The notes beneath the pieces were generated by a model that was not told the DNA's origin, searched no databases, and saw only the letters and a program-made list of their open reading frames with translations. Of a stretch of 64,000 bases of DNA, positions 45,845 to 56,889 are shown in pieces. The stretch's first letter is position 1, and the number at the start of each line of letters is the position of its first letter. A program made the position numbers and the translations under genes. Source of the stretch: Oasisia sp. SBJ-2009 (taxonomy: Eukaryota; Annelida; Polychaeta; Sabellida; Siboglinidae); assembly GCA_964017155.1 (NCBI GenBank), contig OZ024862.1, positions 1,198,670-1,262,669 on the forward strand, written 5' to 3'.

Positions 45845-47225
45845 ACAGAAGATAAGACATGGCAGAAGACAAGACATGACAGAAGACAAGACATGACAGA
45901 AGACAAGACATGACAGAAGACAAGACATGACAGAAGACAAGACATGACAGAAGACAAGACATGAAAGATATGACAGAAGATAAGACATGGCAGAAGCCAA
46001 GACATGACAGAAGACAAGACAAGACATGACAGAAGACAATACATGACAGAAGACAAGACATGACAGAAGACAAGACATGTCAGAAGACAAGACATGACAG
46101 AAGACAATACATGACACAAGATAAGACATGACAGAAGACAAGACATGTCAGAAGACAAGACATGACAGAAGACAACACATGACAGAAGACAACACATGAC
46201 AGGAGATAAGACATTCCAGAAGATAAGACATTCCAGAAGATAAGGCATGACACAAGGTAAGACATGACACAAGATAAGGCATGACACAAGGTAAGACATG
46301 ACAGAAGATCAGACATGACAGAAGACAAGACATGACAGAAGACAAGACATGACAGAAGACAAGACATGACACAAGATAAGACATGACACAAGATAAGACA
46401 TGACAGAAGACAAGACATGACAGAAGATAAGACATGACACAAGATAAGACATGACACAAGATAAGACATGACAGAAGATAAGACATGACAGAAGACAAGA
46501 CATGACAGAAGATAAGACATGACACAAGATAAGACATGACAGAAGCTAAGACATGACAGAAGATGAGACATGACAGAAGATAAGACATGACACAAGATAA
46601 GACATGACACAAGATAAGACATGACAGAAGCTAAGACATGACAGAAGACAAGACATGACAGAAGATGAGACATGACAGAAGATAAGACATGACAGAAGAT
46701 AAGACATGACAGAAGACAAGACATGACAGAAGCTAAGACATGACAGAAGACAAGACATGACAGAAGTTAAGACATGACAGAAGATAAGCATGACACAAGA
46801 TAAGACATGACAGAAGATAAGACACGGCAGAAGACAAGACAAGACATGACACAAGATAAGACATGACAGAAGACAAGACATGACAGAAGATAAGACATGA
46901 CAGAAGACAAGACATGACAGAAGATAAGACATGACACAAGATAAGACATGACAGAAGCTAAGACATGACAGAAGTTAAGACATGACAGAAGATAAGCATG
47001 ACACAAGATAAGACATGACAGAAGATAAGACATGACACAAGACAAGACATGACACAAGATAAGACATGACAGAAGATAAGACATGACACAAGACAATACA
47101 TGACACAAGATAAGACATGATAGAAGACAAGACATGACAGAAGATAAGCATGACACAAGATAAGACATGACAGAAGATAAGACATGACACAAGATAAGAC
47201 ATGACAGAAGACAAGACATGACAGA
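45845..47225. repeat. 19-bp minisatellite abutting the e3 acceptor
   Basis: About 72 copies. In transcript sense tcttctgtcatgtcttatct, similar to the acceptor tract tcttctgtcacacag. Pyrimidine-rich throughout, so it forms an unusually long polypyrimidine-like tract. All minus frames are largely open. Confidence 0.95.
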
Positions 47226-47428
47226 AGTGGTGTGGAGGAAGTGTGCTGAATGCGTGAGACAGAACCTGTTAACAATATTAGTATGTTGTTTTATGATGGC
47301 AATAACAATAATGCAGTAATTATTTTACAAAAGTGTGTCAAAAGATAATCCATTAAGTCACCACCAGCAAGGGAAAGAGATACTCCAGTCAGTGAGAGAT
47401 TCACAGTATTAACTTATATATGTATAAA

Positions 47429-47853
47429 ATATTGGTTGTACGTAGTAGTTGTGCATAAAGATTGTTAATACCAATTACTTTTAGTATAATTGTACCAAAA
47501 AACATGGATTCAGGGCACTGCCATCTTGAAGCACAGAACGAGTGATGTAAACTGCTACCGTCACTGGTGCATGTACGTTCAGACATCCCACATGTGGTCA
47601 GTGGTAGTCGAGGTATCAAGTACAACGTGGTTTGCTTATGTCATTATCTCACTATTACAATTTTGCGCGAGGCCAATGACTGCCTTTTCCAACAATGTGC
47701 CAGTGATGTAAACGAGTTGGCTTACATCACTGGTTCTATAACTCAAGATGACAGCATCCATGAATCCAAGATGCATGTTGTGTGGTACAATTATACTATA
47801 ATTAATTGTTTTACTAACAATCTGTGTGCACCATCACTATGCACAACCAATAT
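47429..47853. mobile_element. Foldback/MITE-like element with ~130-bp inverted ends
   Basis: The left arm (47429-47552) and right arm (about 47715-47853) are inverted copies with scattered mismatches: gtacaattatacta on the right pairs with tagtataattgtac on the left, and caaccaatat with atattggttg. The middle of about 160 bp is unique. No transposase is seen, which suggests a non-autonomous DNA element. Confidence 0.82.
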
Positions 47854-48283
47854 ACTACACACCTGTAATAAGGATGGGAGGAATATTCGATTTGTATTCG
47901 AAATTTTGAATATTCGAATGTTTTCCAGCTATTTAATTAAAAATTCACAGCTATGTAAACGAACATCGCTCGAATATTTTCCTTCCGTCCTCTGCTGCAA
48001 AATGGGTCCAGGACGATCTTTTACTTCCTCACTTAACTATGAAAAAGACTACAACCACCAAACTACTCCTCACAAATCTTACATGTACACGTAGGTTACA
48101 AAATAAAATCACTAACATTACTTAACAAAGCTACTTCACAAAACCAACTCGCATAAAACTTGTTGGCAACACAGTGTCATCCCATCATTAACATTTAAGT
48201 TGATACTGTGAATCTCTCACAGACTGGTGTACCTTTAACAGACTAGAATTACCTGAGGTGTCACCAAGTGCAGGCAAACTTAC
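47854..48283. other. Unique AT-rich intron sequence
   Basis: Contains small palindromic attcgaatattcg motifs at about 47885-47920. No exon recognised. Confidence 0.55.
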
Positions 48284-48304
48284 CATCAACTTCATCAAGA
48301 CTGA
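48284..48304 (-). CDS. AFAP-like microexon e2 (21 nt)
   Basis: Between acceptor ctgcaccaattag and strong donor gtaagt. Two bases, six codons (SLDEVD) and one base, matching the phases of e1 and e3. It is frame-neutral, so it can be included or skipped. Support is splice sites, phase and the array built on it. Conservation could not be checked. Confidence 0.5.
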
Positions 48305-49400
48305 CTAATTGGTGCAGACTTACCACCAAGACTGACTACTTGGTGCAGACTTACCACCAAGACTGACTACTTGGTGCAGACTTACCACCAAGACTGACTA
48401 CTTGGTGCAGACTTACCACCAAGACTGACTAATTGGTGCAGACTTCCAAACAATCTTGGCTAATTGGTGCAGCCTTACCATCAAGCTTTACTATTTGGTG
48501 TATACTAACAATTAAGATTGACTAACTGGTGCAGACTTACCACCAAGACTGACTAACTGGTGCAGACTTACCAACAAGACTGACTAACTGGTGCAGACTT
48601 ACCATCAAGCTTGACTAACTGGTGCAGACTTACCAACAAGATTGACTAACTGGTGCAGACTTACCAACAAGACTGACTAACTGGTGCAGACTTACTAACA
48701 AGACTGACTAACTGGTGCAGACTTACCAACAAGACTGACTAACTGGTGCAGACTTACCAACAAGACTGACTAACTGGTGCAGACTTACCAACAAGACTGA
48801 CTAACTGGTGCAGACTTACCAACAAGACTGACTAACTGGTGCAGACTTACCAACAAGACTGACTAACTGGTGCAGACTTACCAACAAGATTGACTAACTG
48901 GTGCAGACTTACCAACAAGACTGACTAACTGGTGCAGACTTACCATCAAGACTGACTAACTGGTGCAGACTTACCATCAAGACTGACTAACTGGTGCAGA
49001 CTTACCAACAAGACTGACTAACTGGTGCAGACTTACCATCAAGCTTGACTAATTGGTGCAGACTTACCATCAAGCTTGACTAACTGGTGCAGACTTACCA
49101 TCAAGCTTGACTAATTGGTGCAGACTTACCATCACATTTGACTAACTGGTCAAGACTTACCATCAAGCTTGACTAACTGGTGCAGACTTACCATCAAGCT
49201 TGACTAATTGGTGCAGACTTACCATCACATTTGACTAACTGGTCAAGACTTACCATCAAGCTTGACTAACTGGTGCAGACTTACCATCAAGCTTGACTAA
49301 TTGGTGCAGACTTACCATCAAGCTTGACTAATTGGTGCATACTTACCATCACATTTGACTAACTGGTCAAGACTTACCAACAAGCTTGACTAATTGGTGC
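48305..49400. repeat. 31-bp array repeating microexon e2 with both splice sites
   Basis: About 35 copies. In transcript sense each unit reads ctgcaccagttag, then tcagtcttgttg, then gtaagt. Every unit thus carries an acceptor, a 12-nt exon-like insert and a consensus donor, like a row of shortened microexons. Confidence 0.93.
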
Positions 49401-49549
49401 AAGCTTATCATAACACAAATTGATACATACCATCAAGTTGGCATACAATCAACCTTGAACAAATGACACAGATATAATAAAGCTTGCATGTCTGCAAGGT
49501 TAATCCTGATACATCCCTAAAGTAGGGCAACATCAACTGGCCACCAAGG

Positions 49550-50327
49550 CTTGGATGGGAGATCTGGAGAAGGATAACCTGACCATTAGATCTTGGTGGG
49601 AGATCTGGAGACAGGATAAACTGACCACTAGGTCTAGGTGGGAGATCTGGGGAAGATAAACTGACCACTAGGTCTTGGTGAGAGATCTGGGGAAGATAAA
49701 CTGGCCATTAGGTCTTGGTGGGAGATCTGGGGAAGATAAACTGACCATTAGGTCTTGGTGGGAGATCTGGGGAAGATAAACTGACCATTAGATCTGGATG
49801 GGAGATCTGGAGACAGGATAACCTGACCACTAGGTCTTGATGGGAGATCTGGGGAAGATAAACTGACCTCTAGGTCTTGGTGGGAGATCTGGGGAAGATA
49901 AACTGACCACTAGGTCTTGGTGGGAGATCTGGGGAAGATAAACTGACCTCTAGTTCTTGGTGGGAGATCTGGGGAAGATAAACTGACCTCTAGGTCTTGG
50001 TGGGAGATCTGGGGAAGATAAACTGACCACTAGGTCTTGATGGGAGTCCTGGAGAAGATAAACTGACCTCTAGGTCTTGGTGGGAGATCTGGGGAAGATA
50101 AACTGACCACTAGGTCTTGGTGGGAGGTCTGGGGAAGATAAACTGACCGGCTGGCCTTGGTGGGAGGTCTGGGGAAGATAAACTGACCGGCAGGTCATAG
50201 TGGGAAGATAAACTGACCGCCTGGACTTGGTGGGAGGTCTGGGGAAGATAAACTGACCGGCTGGTCTTGGTGGGAGGTCTGGGGAAGATAAACTGACCGG
50301 CAGGTCATAGTGGGAAGATAAACTGAC
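49550..50327. repeat. 40-bp array repeating the e1 donor junction
   Basis: About 19 copies. In transcript sense cagatctcccaccaagacct then agtggtcagtttatcttccc restates exon end CAGACCTCCCACCAAGGCCA and donor gtcagtttatcttcc. Units nearest the exon are closest to it in sequence (ggctggcc versus tctag variants), so the array shows a decay gradient. Confidence 0.94.
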
Positions 50328-50471
50328 CGGCTGGCCTTGGTGGGAGGTCTGGGGGCAGGGTGATGACGTCCAGTCTCTCTATGTAGAACTGTCGCTTCCT
50401 CTCAGCCAGGGACGACAACTTCTCCTTCTTGAGAACATTTCGCAGAAAGTTGTCTATGTCGGGCAAGAGTT
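50328..50471 (-). CDS. AFAP-like exon e1 (N-terminal helices)
   Basis: 144 nt, two bases in, one out. Acceptor gtcactttcag, donor gtcagt. It encodes LLPDIDNFLRNVLKKEKLSS, then LAERKRQFYIERLDVITLPP and DLPPRPA. It resembles the conserved AFAP N-terminus (ELRLFLELLD...VREKKAVL) followed by a proline-rich stretch. An upstream exon must supply the ATG and one base. Confidence 0.85.
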
Positions 50472-50529
50472 CTGAAAGTGACGAAAACGTGTGACATTCA
50501 GTTAGCTAGTGACAGCATGGCAGCTTTGT

Positions 50530-50700
50530 GAGTGATAACAATTTGTGATAACAGGAGTTGTGTATCAATTGACACACTAGGGTTCATTCGTTTAGTGTCA
50601 ACAGGAGTTATGTATCAATTGACACACTAGGGTTCATTCGTTTAGTGTCAACAGGAGTTATGTATCAATTGACACACTAGGGTTCATTCATTCAGTGTAC
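50530..50700. repeat. ~50-bp repeat, three copies
   Basis: tcaattgacacactagggtt with cattcgtttagtgtcaacag, three near-perfect copies. Confidence 0.9.
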
Positions 50701-50883
50701 AGGTTAGCCCAGGTATAAATCAAATTTGAGATGACTGAAATCAACAGATTGCTGTTACTATGCTGAATTGAGTAATGCATAAATGACGTTCATGTGTAGA
50801 TGGTCAACAACCAGGTAAAGGTGAACGACAACAACATGGTTGCACTCGTGTTATCATCATGCAATTGAGCGAACCACAACATC

Positions 50884-51231
50884 ACTGTGATAAAAATTGG
50901 CGACTGCGACATAACGCCAAGTCCTACTGGCAGAAACATCAGCGTTGTATTTGACACAGAAATGCCAGTGGTCACTGGGCAGCCATGTACAGAATGTCTG
51001 CTGCACATTGTACTACATGTCATGTACCGTCTAAGGACCACTGCTGTGACCCAATCATGCCTCACACAGAAAGCTGTAATCCATCTTGTATATTCTCTTA
51101 TCATCTTGAGAATTGACTACATGAACTGTCTCCTGTACGACCTTCCAAACTGCCTAATATCCAAGTTACAAAGAGTGCAAAATGCTGCCGTTTGGCTAGA
51201 GGTCCACTGCCACAGATGGGAATATATGTGA
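50884..51231 (+). mobile_element. Degraded non-LTR retrotransposon (LINE) fragment
   Basis: The open frame at 50887-51231 starts MIKIGDCDITPSPTGRNISV VFDTEM..., and later has YSLIILRIDYMNCLLYDLPN then CLISKLQRVQNAAVWL. These are remnants of the C-terminal part of reverse transcriptase ORF2 in CR1/L2/Jockey-type LINEs (VRNLGVxFDsxm...SRLDYCNsLLyGlP...kLQrvQNaAaRl). The middle is rearranged and no full enzyme remains. Clade not determined. Confidence 0.82.
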
Positions 51232-51936
51232 TGAACAAAACTTTCAAAAATTCATCTATTCCGGGCTATGTACACATGTTAGGCATAGCCACCTGTCAGT
51301 TTTTATTTTTTTTATTTTACCTTTTTATTATCTTGTATATATTTTATACTAATTTTACGCAATGTCTTTACTCATTTATTCATATATCTTTTATTTTAAT
51401 AATCATATTTCGCTGTAACTTATTTATTTATCATTAGTAACTATTTATTTTATTTTATGTATTGTCATTTACTTTAACTAATTTAGTATAATTAATGTTA
51501 TGCAACTTATTAATAATCTGCATATATACATAATTATTATGTATTCACAACGCCACCAAATGAGTTTTTTCTAGATTGATGTCGTTATATCAATGTTCTT
51601 CTTATTACTTTTATTAACTGACCCACCAGGAGTCATTATCTTGGTTAAACAGGAGGGCTGACTCCAGGGCTCATTACAGTCAGTGACACATGCAATTTAC
51701 CACATCCTTTGAAGGACTGGGGTAGGCCACTTACATCTATGGGTAGCACTCACATGATTTAACTGAGAGGAAGTCCTGAGAGTAAAAACAGCTGAATGAA
51801 TCATGCGTTTTTATAATACGTATTGGGTCATCCAATTTAAACAGCCACCAGGTCTGGTGTGATGGCACACACAAACAGGACACAAACAGGACACAAACAG
51901 GACACAAACAGGACACAAACAGGACACAAACAGGAC
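51232..51936. other. AT-rich sequence and 11-bp repeat
   Basis: AT-rich unique DNA. At 51870-51936 six copies of acaaacaggac abut the predicted donor of the exon at 51937 and in transcript sense repeat gtcctgtttgt, the donor's own sequence. Confidence 0.65.
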
Positions 51937-52016
51937 CTTGACACACTATGCACAGTTGACAACAGGGTATTTCACAGAACTGGCTCTTTACACTGGAACC
52001 CATCTTTGGTGACCTC
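51937..52016 (-). CDS. Possible exon of unrecognised gene (w5)
   Basis: Acceptor aggtcttacacaag, donor gtcctg. 80 nt, one base in and one out, giving RSPKMGSSVKSQFCEIPCCQ then LCIVCQ. Phase fits the exon at 52153 and also AFAP exon e1. A junction-like repeat adjoins its donor. No family match. Confidence 0.4.
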
Positions 52017-52152
52017 CTTGTGTAAGACCTAGGTGGTTGTACAAGACAGGTGGCTGCACTCGGCAGGTTGTGGCTATTTTAAATTACATGCTGTAACAAG
52101 AATACTCACAGGCAGGAACTATGCCATCCCACAAACGTTTCATCTTTCTCAC

Positions 52153-52316
52153 CAACTGCATCCCACAAATAAGGACCCATTATCAGTGAAGTACAATGTC
52201 TGTATTGAACACTTTGGAACTATCTTTTCTTGTACATATTTTAGATTATGTGCAGTACTCAGTGTAGCCTGCACATCACTGCTTGATACTTGGGGTGATT
52301 CTGGATCTTCTGAATC
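52153..52316 (-). CDS. Exon of unrecognised beta-propeller-like gene (w4)
   Basis: Acceptor ctttgaccttgcag, donor gtgaga. It encodes DSEDPESPQVSSSDVQATLS, then TAHNLKYVQEKIVPKCSIQT and LYFTDNGSLFVGCS. The last part has the pattern of a WD40-type strand pair (hydrophobic, DNGSLFVG). Phase 0 in, two bases out. Confidence 0.7.
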
Positions 52317-52380
52317 CTGCAAGGTCAAAGATAAAGTCAATGCAGCCTGTATCAAGGTCACTGCCATTGGCCCATTTTAC

Positions 52381-52457
52381 CTGTAGTTTCTTATCGCTGC
52401 ACCTGTACAACTGAACTGTGCTGTTTGCCAATGTTATAAGAACGTATCGGCTTACAA
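52381..52457 (-). CDS. Exon of unrecognised beta-propeller-like gene (w3)
   Basis: Acceptor agcacttgtcag, donor gtaaaa. It encodes VSRYVLITLANSTVQLYRCS then DKKLQ, with the alternating hydrophobic pattern of propeller strands. 77 nt, two bases in, phase 0 out, consistent with both neighbours. Confidence 0.7.
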
Positions 52458-52792
52458 CTGACAAGTGCTACATGGTGGTGTTTGTTTGTTTTTATTATAC
52501 AGAAGCAAGACAATGCATGGAAAGTCACTGACAATGTGTAACGTAATAAATAAACTCACCACTACAATCGCAACTGGTCTGATAAATAACAGACATACGC
52601 TGCGTCTCATTTTATATGAACTGTAACTTTTTGTACAATACTGTACTTCACAAATACTTGGTTATTACAAAGTTTGCATAAATAAAATCACTTCGTCTTT
52701 CCTGCCTGATAAATTTCCCGAAGTATAACAATTAGGTTGGCACTTGCATTTCTTGCAACTACCGGTATTAGTCTTTTCATCAATATTTTAAC

Positions 52793-52951
52793 CTGACTTT
52801 GCAGCTGTGGTCAGACTGTGGAGCCCACACCAGGAGGTGATGGCTATAAATACATGGAGGTAGGTTTGGTCAAACTTTGTAATCCAAGCATCTGGTAAGC
52901 TGGTACTCTGACTCAGTGCACATTTCATAGTGTTTATACAACAGACAGCTG
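52793..52951 (-). CDS. Exon of unrecognised gene (w2)
   Basis: Acceptor ctgtcaactgcag, donor gttaaa (weak). It encodes AVCCINTMKCALSQSTSLPD, then AWITKFDQTYLHVFIAITSW and CGLHSLTTAAKS. 159 nt, two bases in, one out. Confidence 0.6.
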
Positions 52952-53840
52952 CTGCAGTTGACAGGCCAAGTGTAGCCACTTGACAGACCCAGGCTCACTC
53001 AGGGTAATGTTGCATATTCTAAAGACTTGTGAACAAATTGAATACAATGTGTACCATGCATACACATAAACTACTAAAGTGAATAGAATACTAACAACAT
53101 GTTCAACGTTTCTCTGTAAAAAATAAGAACGAGATATCATTGTGATTGGATTATCTCAATTAGCAAATATTAGTATATATAATGTTTTATTTGTTTTAAA
53201 GATCCAGTTTGTTTTATCATGGACTTATACGCATATAAGTCCGTGGTTTATTTTAGTAGTGAAACTACTCAAAATACATCATATGAAGTTGTTTTGATAT
53301 TCAATAAAGTACTTTGGGACGGCGAGAACATACTGATATCTACTAATATTGCATAGCAACTGTCATTATTTAATACTGATAACATAAAAATGATGCCATC
53401 AGTAGCAATACTACGCCAAATGCTAAGTTCCATATATTACTGAGATTAGCAGATATAGATTAATACCTTCATATTAAGTATAAGCTTATATAAAACATCT
53501 TAACTGGTGCACATTTTCTACAACCCTGTGGCAGCCTGTGTTGGCTTTAACCAGCAGTTATCAGTTATATATGAACACATGAATAAACATCCATTGTGCC
53601 AGGGCCTTGTACTCTGGGCTTGTAGCCATTCACTGAAGCAGTCTCAGAAGGCACAGCTCTGACTCTAGAGCTGGTCTGTAACAATGTAATCTACACTAGT
53701 GATTAATCTCCCCTGTAAATCACATGTAATCAAGATGACACCCTGAGATAACCCTTTACAAGGAGATATGTGTTCACTGTAGATTCTGGTTAGGGTTAGT
53801 GGTAGGCGTAGTGTAAACAGCACTTTGCTCAGGTGTTGAT
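52952..53840. other. Unique AT-rich intron sequence
   Basis: No exon or repeat recognised. Confidence 0.5.
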
Positions 53841-55045
53841 GGGGTGGTTTTAGGTTGAGGAGGTGTTGGAGGGGTGGTGTTTGACTGACTGAAAATGTGT
53901 TTGACTGAGGTGTTTGTGGGGGTGGTGTTTGACTGAAGTGTTGACTGGGTGGTGTTGGACTGTAGGGGTGGTGTTTGACTGAGGTGTTGACTCGGTGGTG
54001 TTGAACTGAGGTGTTTGTGGGGGTGGTGTTGGACTGAGGTGTTTGTGGGGATGGTGTTGGACTGAGGTGTTTGTGGGGGTGGTGTTGGACTGAGGTGTTT
54101 GTGGGGATGATGTTGGACTGAGGTGTTTGTGGGGATGGTGTTGGACTGAGGTAGGTGTTTGTGGGGATGGTGTTAGACTGAGTTGTTTGTGGGGTGGTGT
54201 TGGACTGAGGTGTTTGTGGGGATGGTGTTGGACTGAGGTGTTTGTGGGGATGGTGTTGGACTGAGTTGTTTGTGGGGGTGGTGTTGGACTGAGGTGTTTG
54301 TGGGGATGGTGTTGGACTGAGTTGTTTGTGGGGGTGGTGCTGGACTGAGGTGTTTGTGGGGATGGTGTTGGACTGAGTTGTTTGTGGGGGTGGTGTTGGA
54401 CTGAGGTGTTTGTGGGGATGGTGTTGGACTGAGTTGTTTGTGGGGGTGGTGTTGGACTGAGGTGTTTGTGGAGATGGTGTTAGACTGAGTTGTTTGTGGG
54501 GATGGTGTTGGACTGAGTTGTTTGTGGGGATGGTGTTGGACTGAGGTGTTTGTGGGGATGGTGTTGGACTGAGGTGTTTGTGGGGGTGGTGTTGGACTGA
54601 GGTGTTTGTGGGGATGGTGTTGGACTGAGTTGTTTGTGGGGATGGTGTTAGACTGAGGTGTTTGTGGGGGTGGTGTTGGACTGAGGTGTTTGTGGGGATG
54701 GTGTTGGACTGAGGTGTTTGTGGGGGTGGTGTTGGACTGAGGTGTTTGTGGGGATGGTGTTGGACTGAGTTGTTTGTGGGGATGGTGTTAGACTGAGGTG
54801 TTTGTGGGGGTGGTGTTGGACTGAGGTGTTTGTGGGGATGGTGTTGGACTGAGGTGTTTGTGGGGGTGGTGTTGGACTGAGGTGTTTGTGGGGATGGTGT
54901 TGGACTGAGGTGTTTGTGGGGGTGGTGTTGGACTGAGGTGTTTGTGGGGATGGTGTTGGACTGAGGTGTTTGTGGGGATGGTGTTGGACTGAGGTGTTTG
55001 TGGGGATGGTGTTGGACTGAGGTGTTTGTGGAGATGGTGTTAAAC
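53840..55045. repeat. 27/28-bp minisatellite
   Basis: About 42 copies of gtgttggactgaggtgtttg + tggggatg. Abuts the predicted donor of the exon at 55046. Threonine/proline-rich minus-strand frames (about 500 codons) are artefacts, although one runs on from the exon. Confidence 0.95.
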
Positions 55046-55189
55046 TCAAAAAGCAGAGCTGGAGTGGTGCTGTGACATGTGGCACTGGACCCATCTGACC
55101 ACCAGTTGGACCGGCCAGCCACTGGAACATGGCTTTGCAGGTGCCACTGAAAGTGGTTGTCCATGTGGTTTGTATTTGTGCTTTGACCA
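55046..55189 (-). CDS. Possible exon of unrecognised gene (w1)
   Basis: Acceptor gctatattacag, donor gtttaa (weak). It encodes VKAQIQTTWTTTFSGTCKAM, then FQWLAGPTGGQMGPVPHVTA and PLQLCFL. 144 nt, two bases in and one out, fitting w2. Flanked on both sides by arrays, as real exons in this window are. Confidence 0.5.
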   Translation of the reverse strand, partial: WSKHKYKPHGQPLSVAPAKPCSSGWPVQLVVRWVQCHMSQHHSSSAF

Positions 55190-55196
55190 CTGTAAT

Positions 55197-55880
55197 ATAG
55201 CATATGTAATATCACATATGTAATATCACATATGTAATATCACATATGTAATATCACATTTTAAATATCACATATTAAATATCACATATTAAATATCACA
55301 TATTAAATATCACATATTAAATATCACATATTAAATATCACATATTAAATATCACATATGTAATATCACATATTAAATATCACATATTAAATATCACATA
55401 TTAAATATCACATATGTAATATCACATATGTAATATCACATATGTAATATCACATATGTAATATCACATATGTAATATCACATATGTAATATCACATTTT
55501 AAATATCACATTTTAAATATCACATATGTAATATCACATATGTAATATCACATATGTAATATCACATATGTAATATCACATATGTAATATCACATATGTA
55601 ATATCACATATGTAATATCACATATGTAATATCACATATGTAATATCACATATGTAATATCACATATGTAATATCACATATGTAATATCACATATGTAAT
55701 ATCACATATGTAATATCACATATGTAATATCACATATTAAATATCACATATTAAATATCACATATGTAATATCACATATGTAATATCACATATGTAATAT
55801 CACATATGTAATATCACATATGTAATATCACATATGTAATATCACATATGTAATATCACATATGTAATATCACATATGTC
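55197..55880. repeat. 14-bp minisatellite
   Basis: About 48 copies of catatgtaatatca, some as catattaaatatca. It abuts the acceptor at 55190 and the transcript-sense unit tgatattacatatg resembles its tract tgctatattacag. Confidence 0.95.
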
Positions 55881-55979
55881 AGTCAGTGAGAGAGATGAAC
55901 ATACAAGTTTCTAGTATAAAATAATCCCTATCTCCCCTAATCTCCCACAGTCCCTATATGTCCCTGTATCCTCACAGAG

Positions 55980-56192
55980 AATGGCCCTGGTAATGAGTGG
56001 CCCTGGTGATGAGTGGCCCTGGTAATGAGTGGCCCTGGTAATGAGTGGCCCTGGTAATGAGTGGCCCTGGTAATGAGTGGCCCTGGTAATGAGTGGCCCT
56101 GGTAATGAGTGGCCCTGGTAATGAGTGGCCCTGGTAATGAGTGGCCCTGGTAATGAGTGGCCCTGGTAATGAGTGGCCCTGGTAATGAGTCT
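55980..56192. repeat. 16-bp minisatellite
   Basis: Thirteen near-perfect copies of ggccctggtaatgagt. Confidence 0.95.
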
Positions 56193-56280
56193 GACTTACA
56201 TTTAAGTGAATCTGATGTAACAATCTGAAAGTACTGCTGTAATCATAATGAGTACAAGTGGATGTGAGTGACTACATCAG

Positions 56281-56331
56281 TTGTCCACCGAACCAGCAAC
56301 TATGGATAATTGTATGAGAAGCAGACAGCTC
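56281..56331 (-). repeat. Old dispersed repeat copy
   Basis: The minus strand gagctgtctgcttctcatac followed by aattatccatagttgctggt matches 58885-58939 on the plus strand (gagctgtccacttttcatac, aattatttatagttgctggt). An inverted pair of an interspersed element. Confidence 0.7.
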
Positions 56332-56889
56332 AGCACACCCAAAGTGGCCATATAAGGCAGGTGACCTCTGTTGAGAGGGAACCATTGATGAATGCCCATG
56401 TGTCATGACAAACTGTCTGATTCCTTACAAGTACCCGTGTATGTTGACAATATTCGAGACATCTAACGTTGAAGTAATCCCAGCTATGTAGCGTTTTGCC
56501 GTGAACGACGTCTGTGATTGGCACACTTAATTGTGATTAAAAAAAATTGTTTTGACTGCCGATTGCCTGCTGAAGAGGTGCAAAATCTTTATGCAACCCT
56601 GACTACTGGCTGCATTAGCAGGGTGGCTGCTGGTAAGAGGTTGTTTGCAATGATGAAAACAATAATGCAGTGAAAATGTGGCCACATAATCCAGGTGGCT
56701 GTTGGTGAGTGGGCCGTATAAGAGTACTACTGTACATTGAGAGGAATATTCTGTGTTGTAAGAAATAGGGTAAGTTGTGAGAAAGAGGGTGTTCTCAAAA
56801 AAAGATAAGTTGTGAGAAATAAGGTGACAACAAAGAGTGAAGTCATTCACAATTTAGTTGTGAGTTCAGTTTCACTTGAACCTTTGCTC
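56332..56889. other. Unassigned sequence
   Basis: A minus frame at 56330-56524 (ITDVVHGKTLHSWDYFNVRC ...) has no clean splice sites or family match. No firm gene. Confidence 0.4.

Larger units (their letters stand above)
17243..50471 (-). other. AFAP1-family gene (gene span; start exon not found)
   Basis: Twenty-two exons with consistent phase give about 1,000 codons ending in TGA. Order of the product: N-terminal helical segment (ELLPDIDNFLRNVL), acidic tyrosine-rich region with SYESYDEE, PH domain 1, linker with LTFGKKKGD, PH domain 2, tyrosine motifs YSDV and YEDI, three or four copies of a YENV/YDDV exon, proline-rich PPLPNNPP repeats, SR/GD-rich repeat, coiled coil. This is the layout of AFAP1/AFAP1L1/AFAP1L2, actin-binding adaptors that are Src substrates and partners (730-820 residues in human). 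The SYESYDEE, GKKK and EEAVPL-like blocks match AFAP1 specifically. It cannot be placed in one vertebrate paralogue. Extra length comes from duplicated and repeat-expanded exons. Confidence 0.9.
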
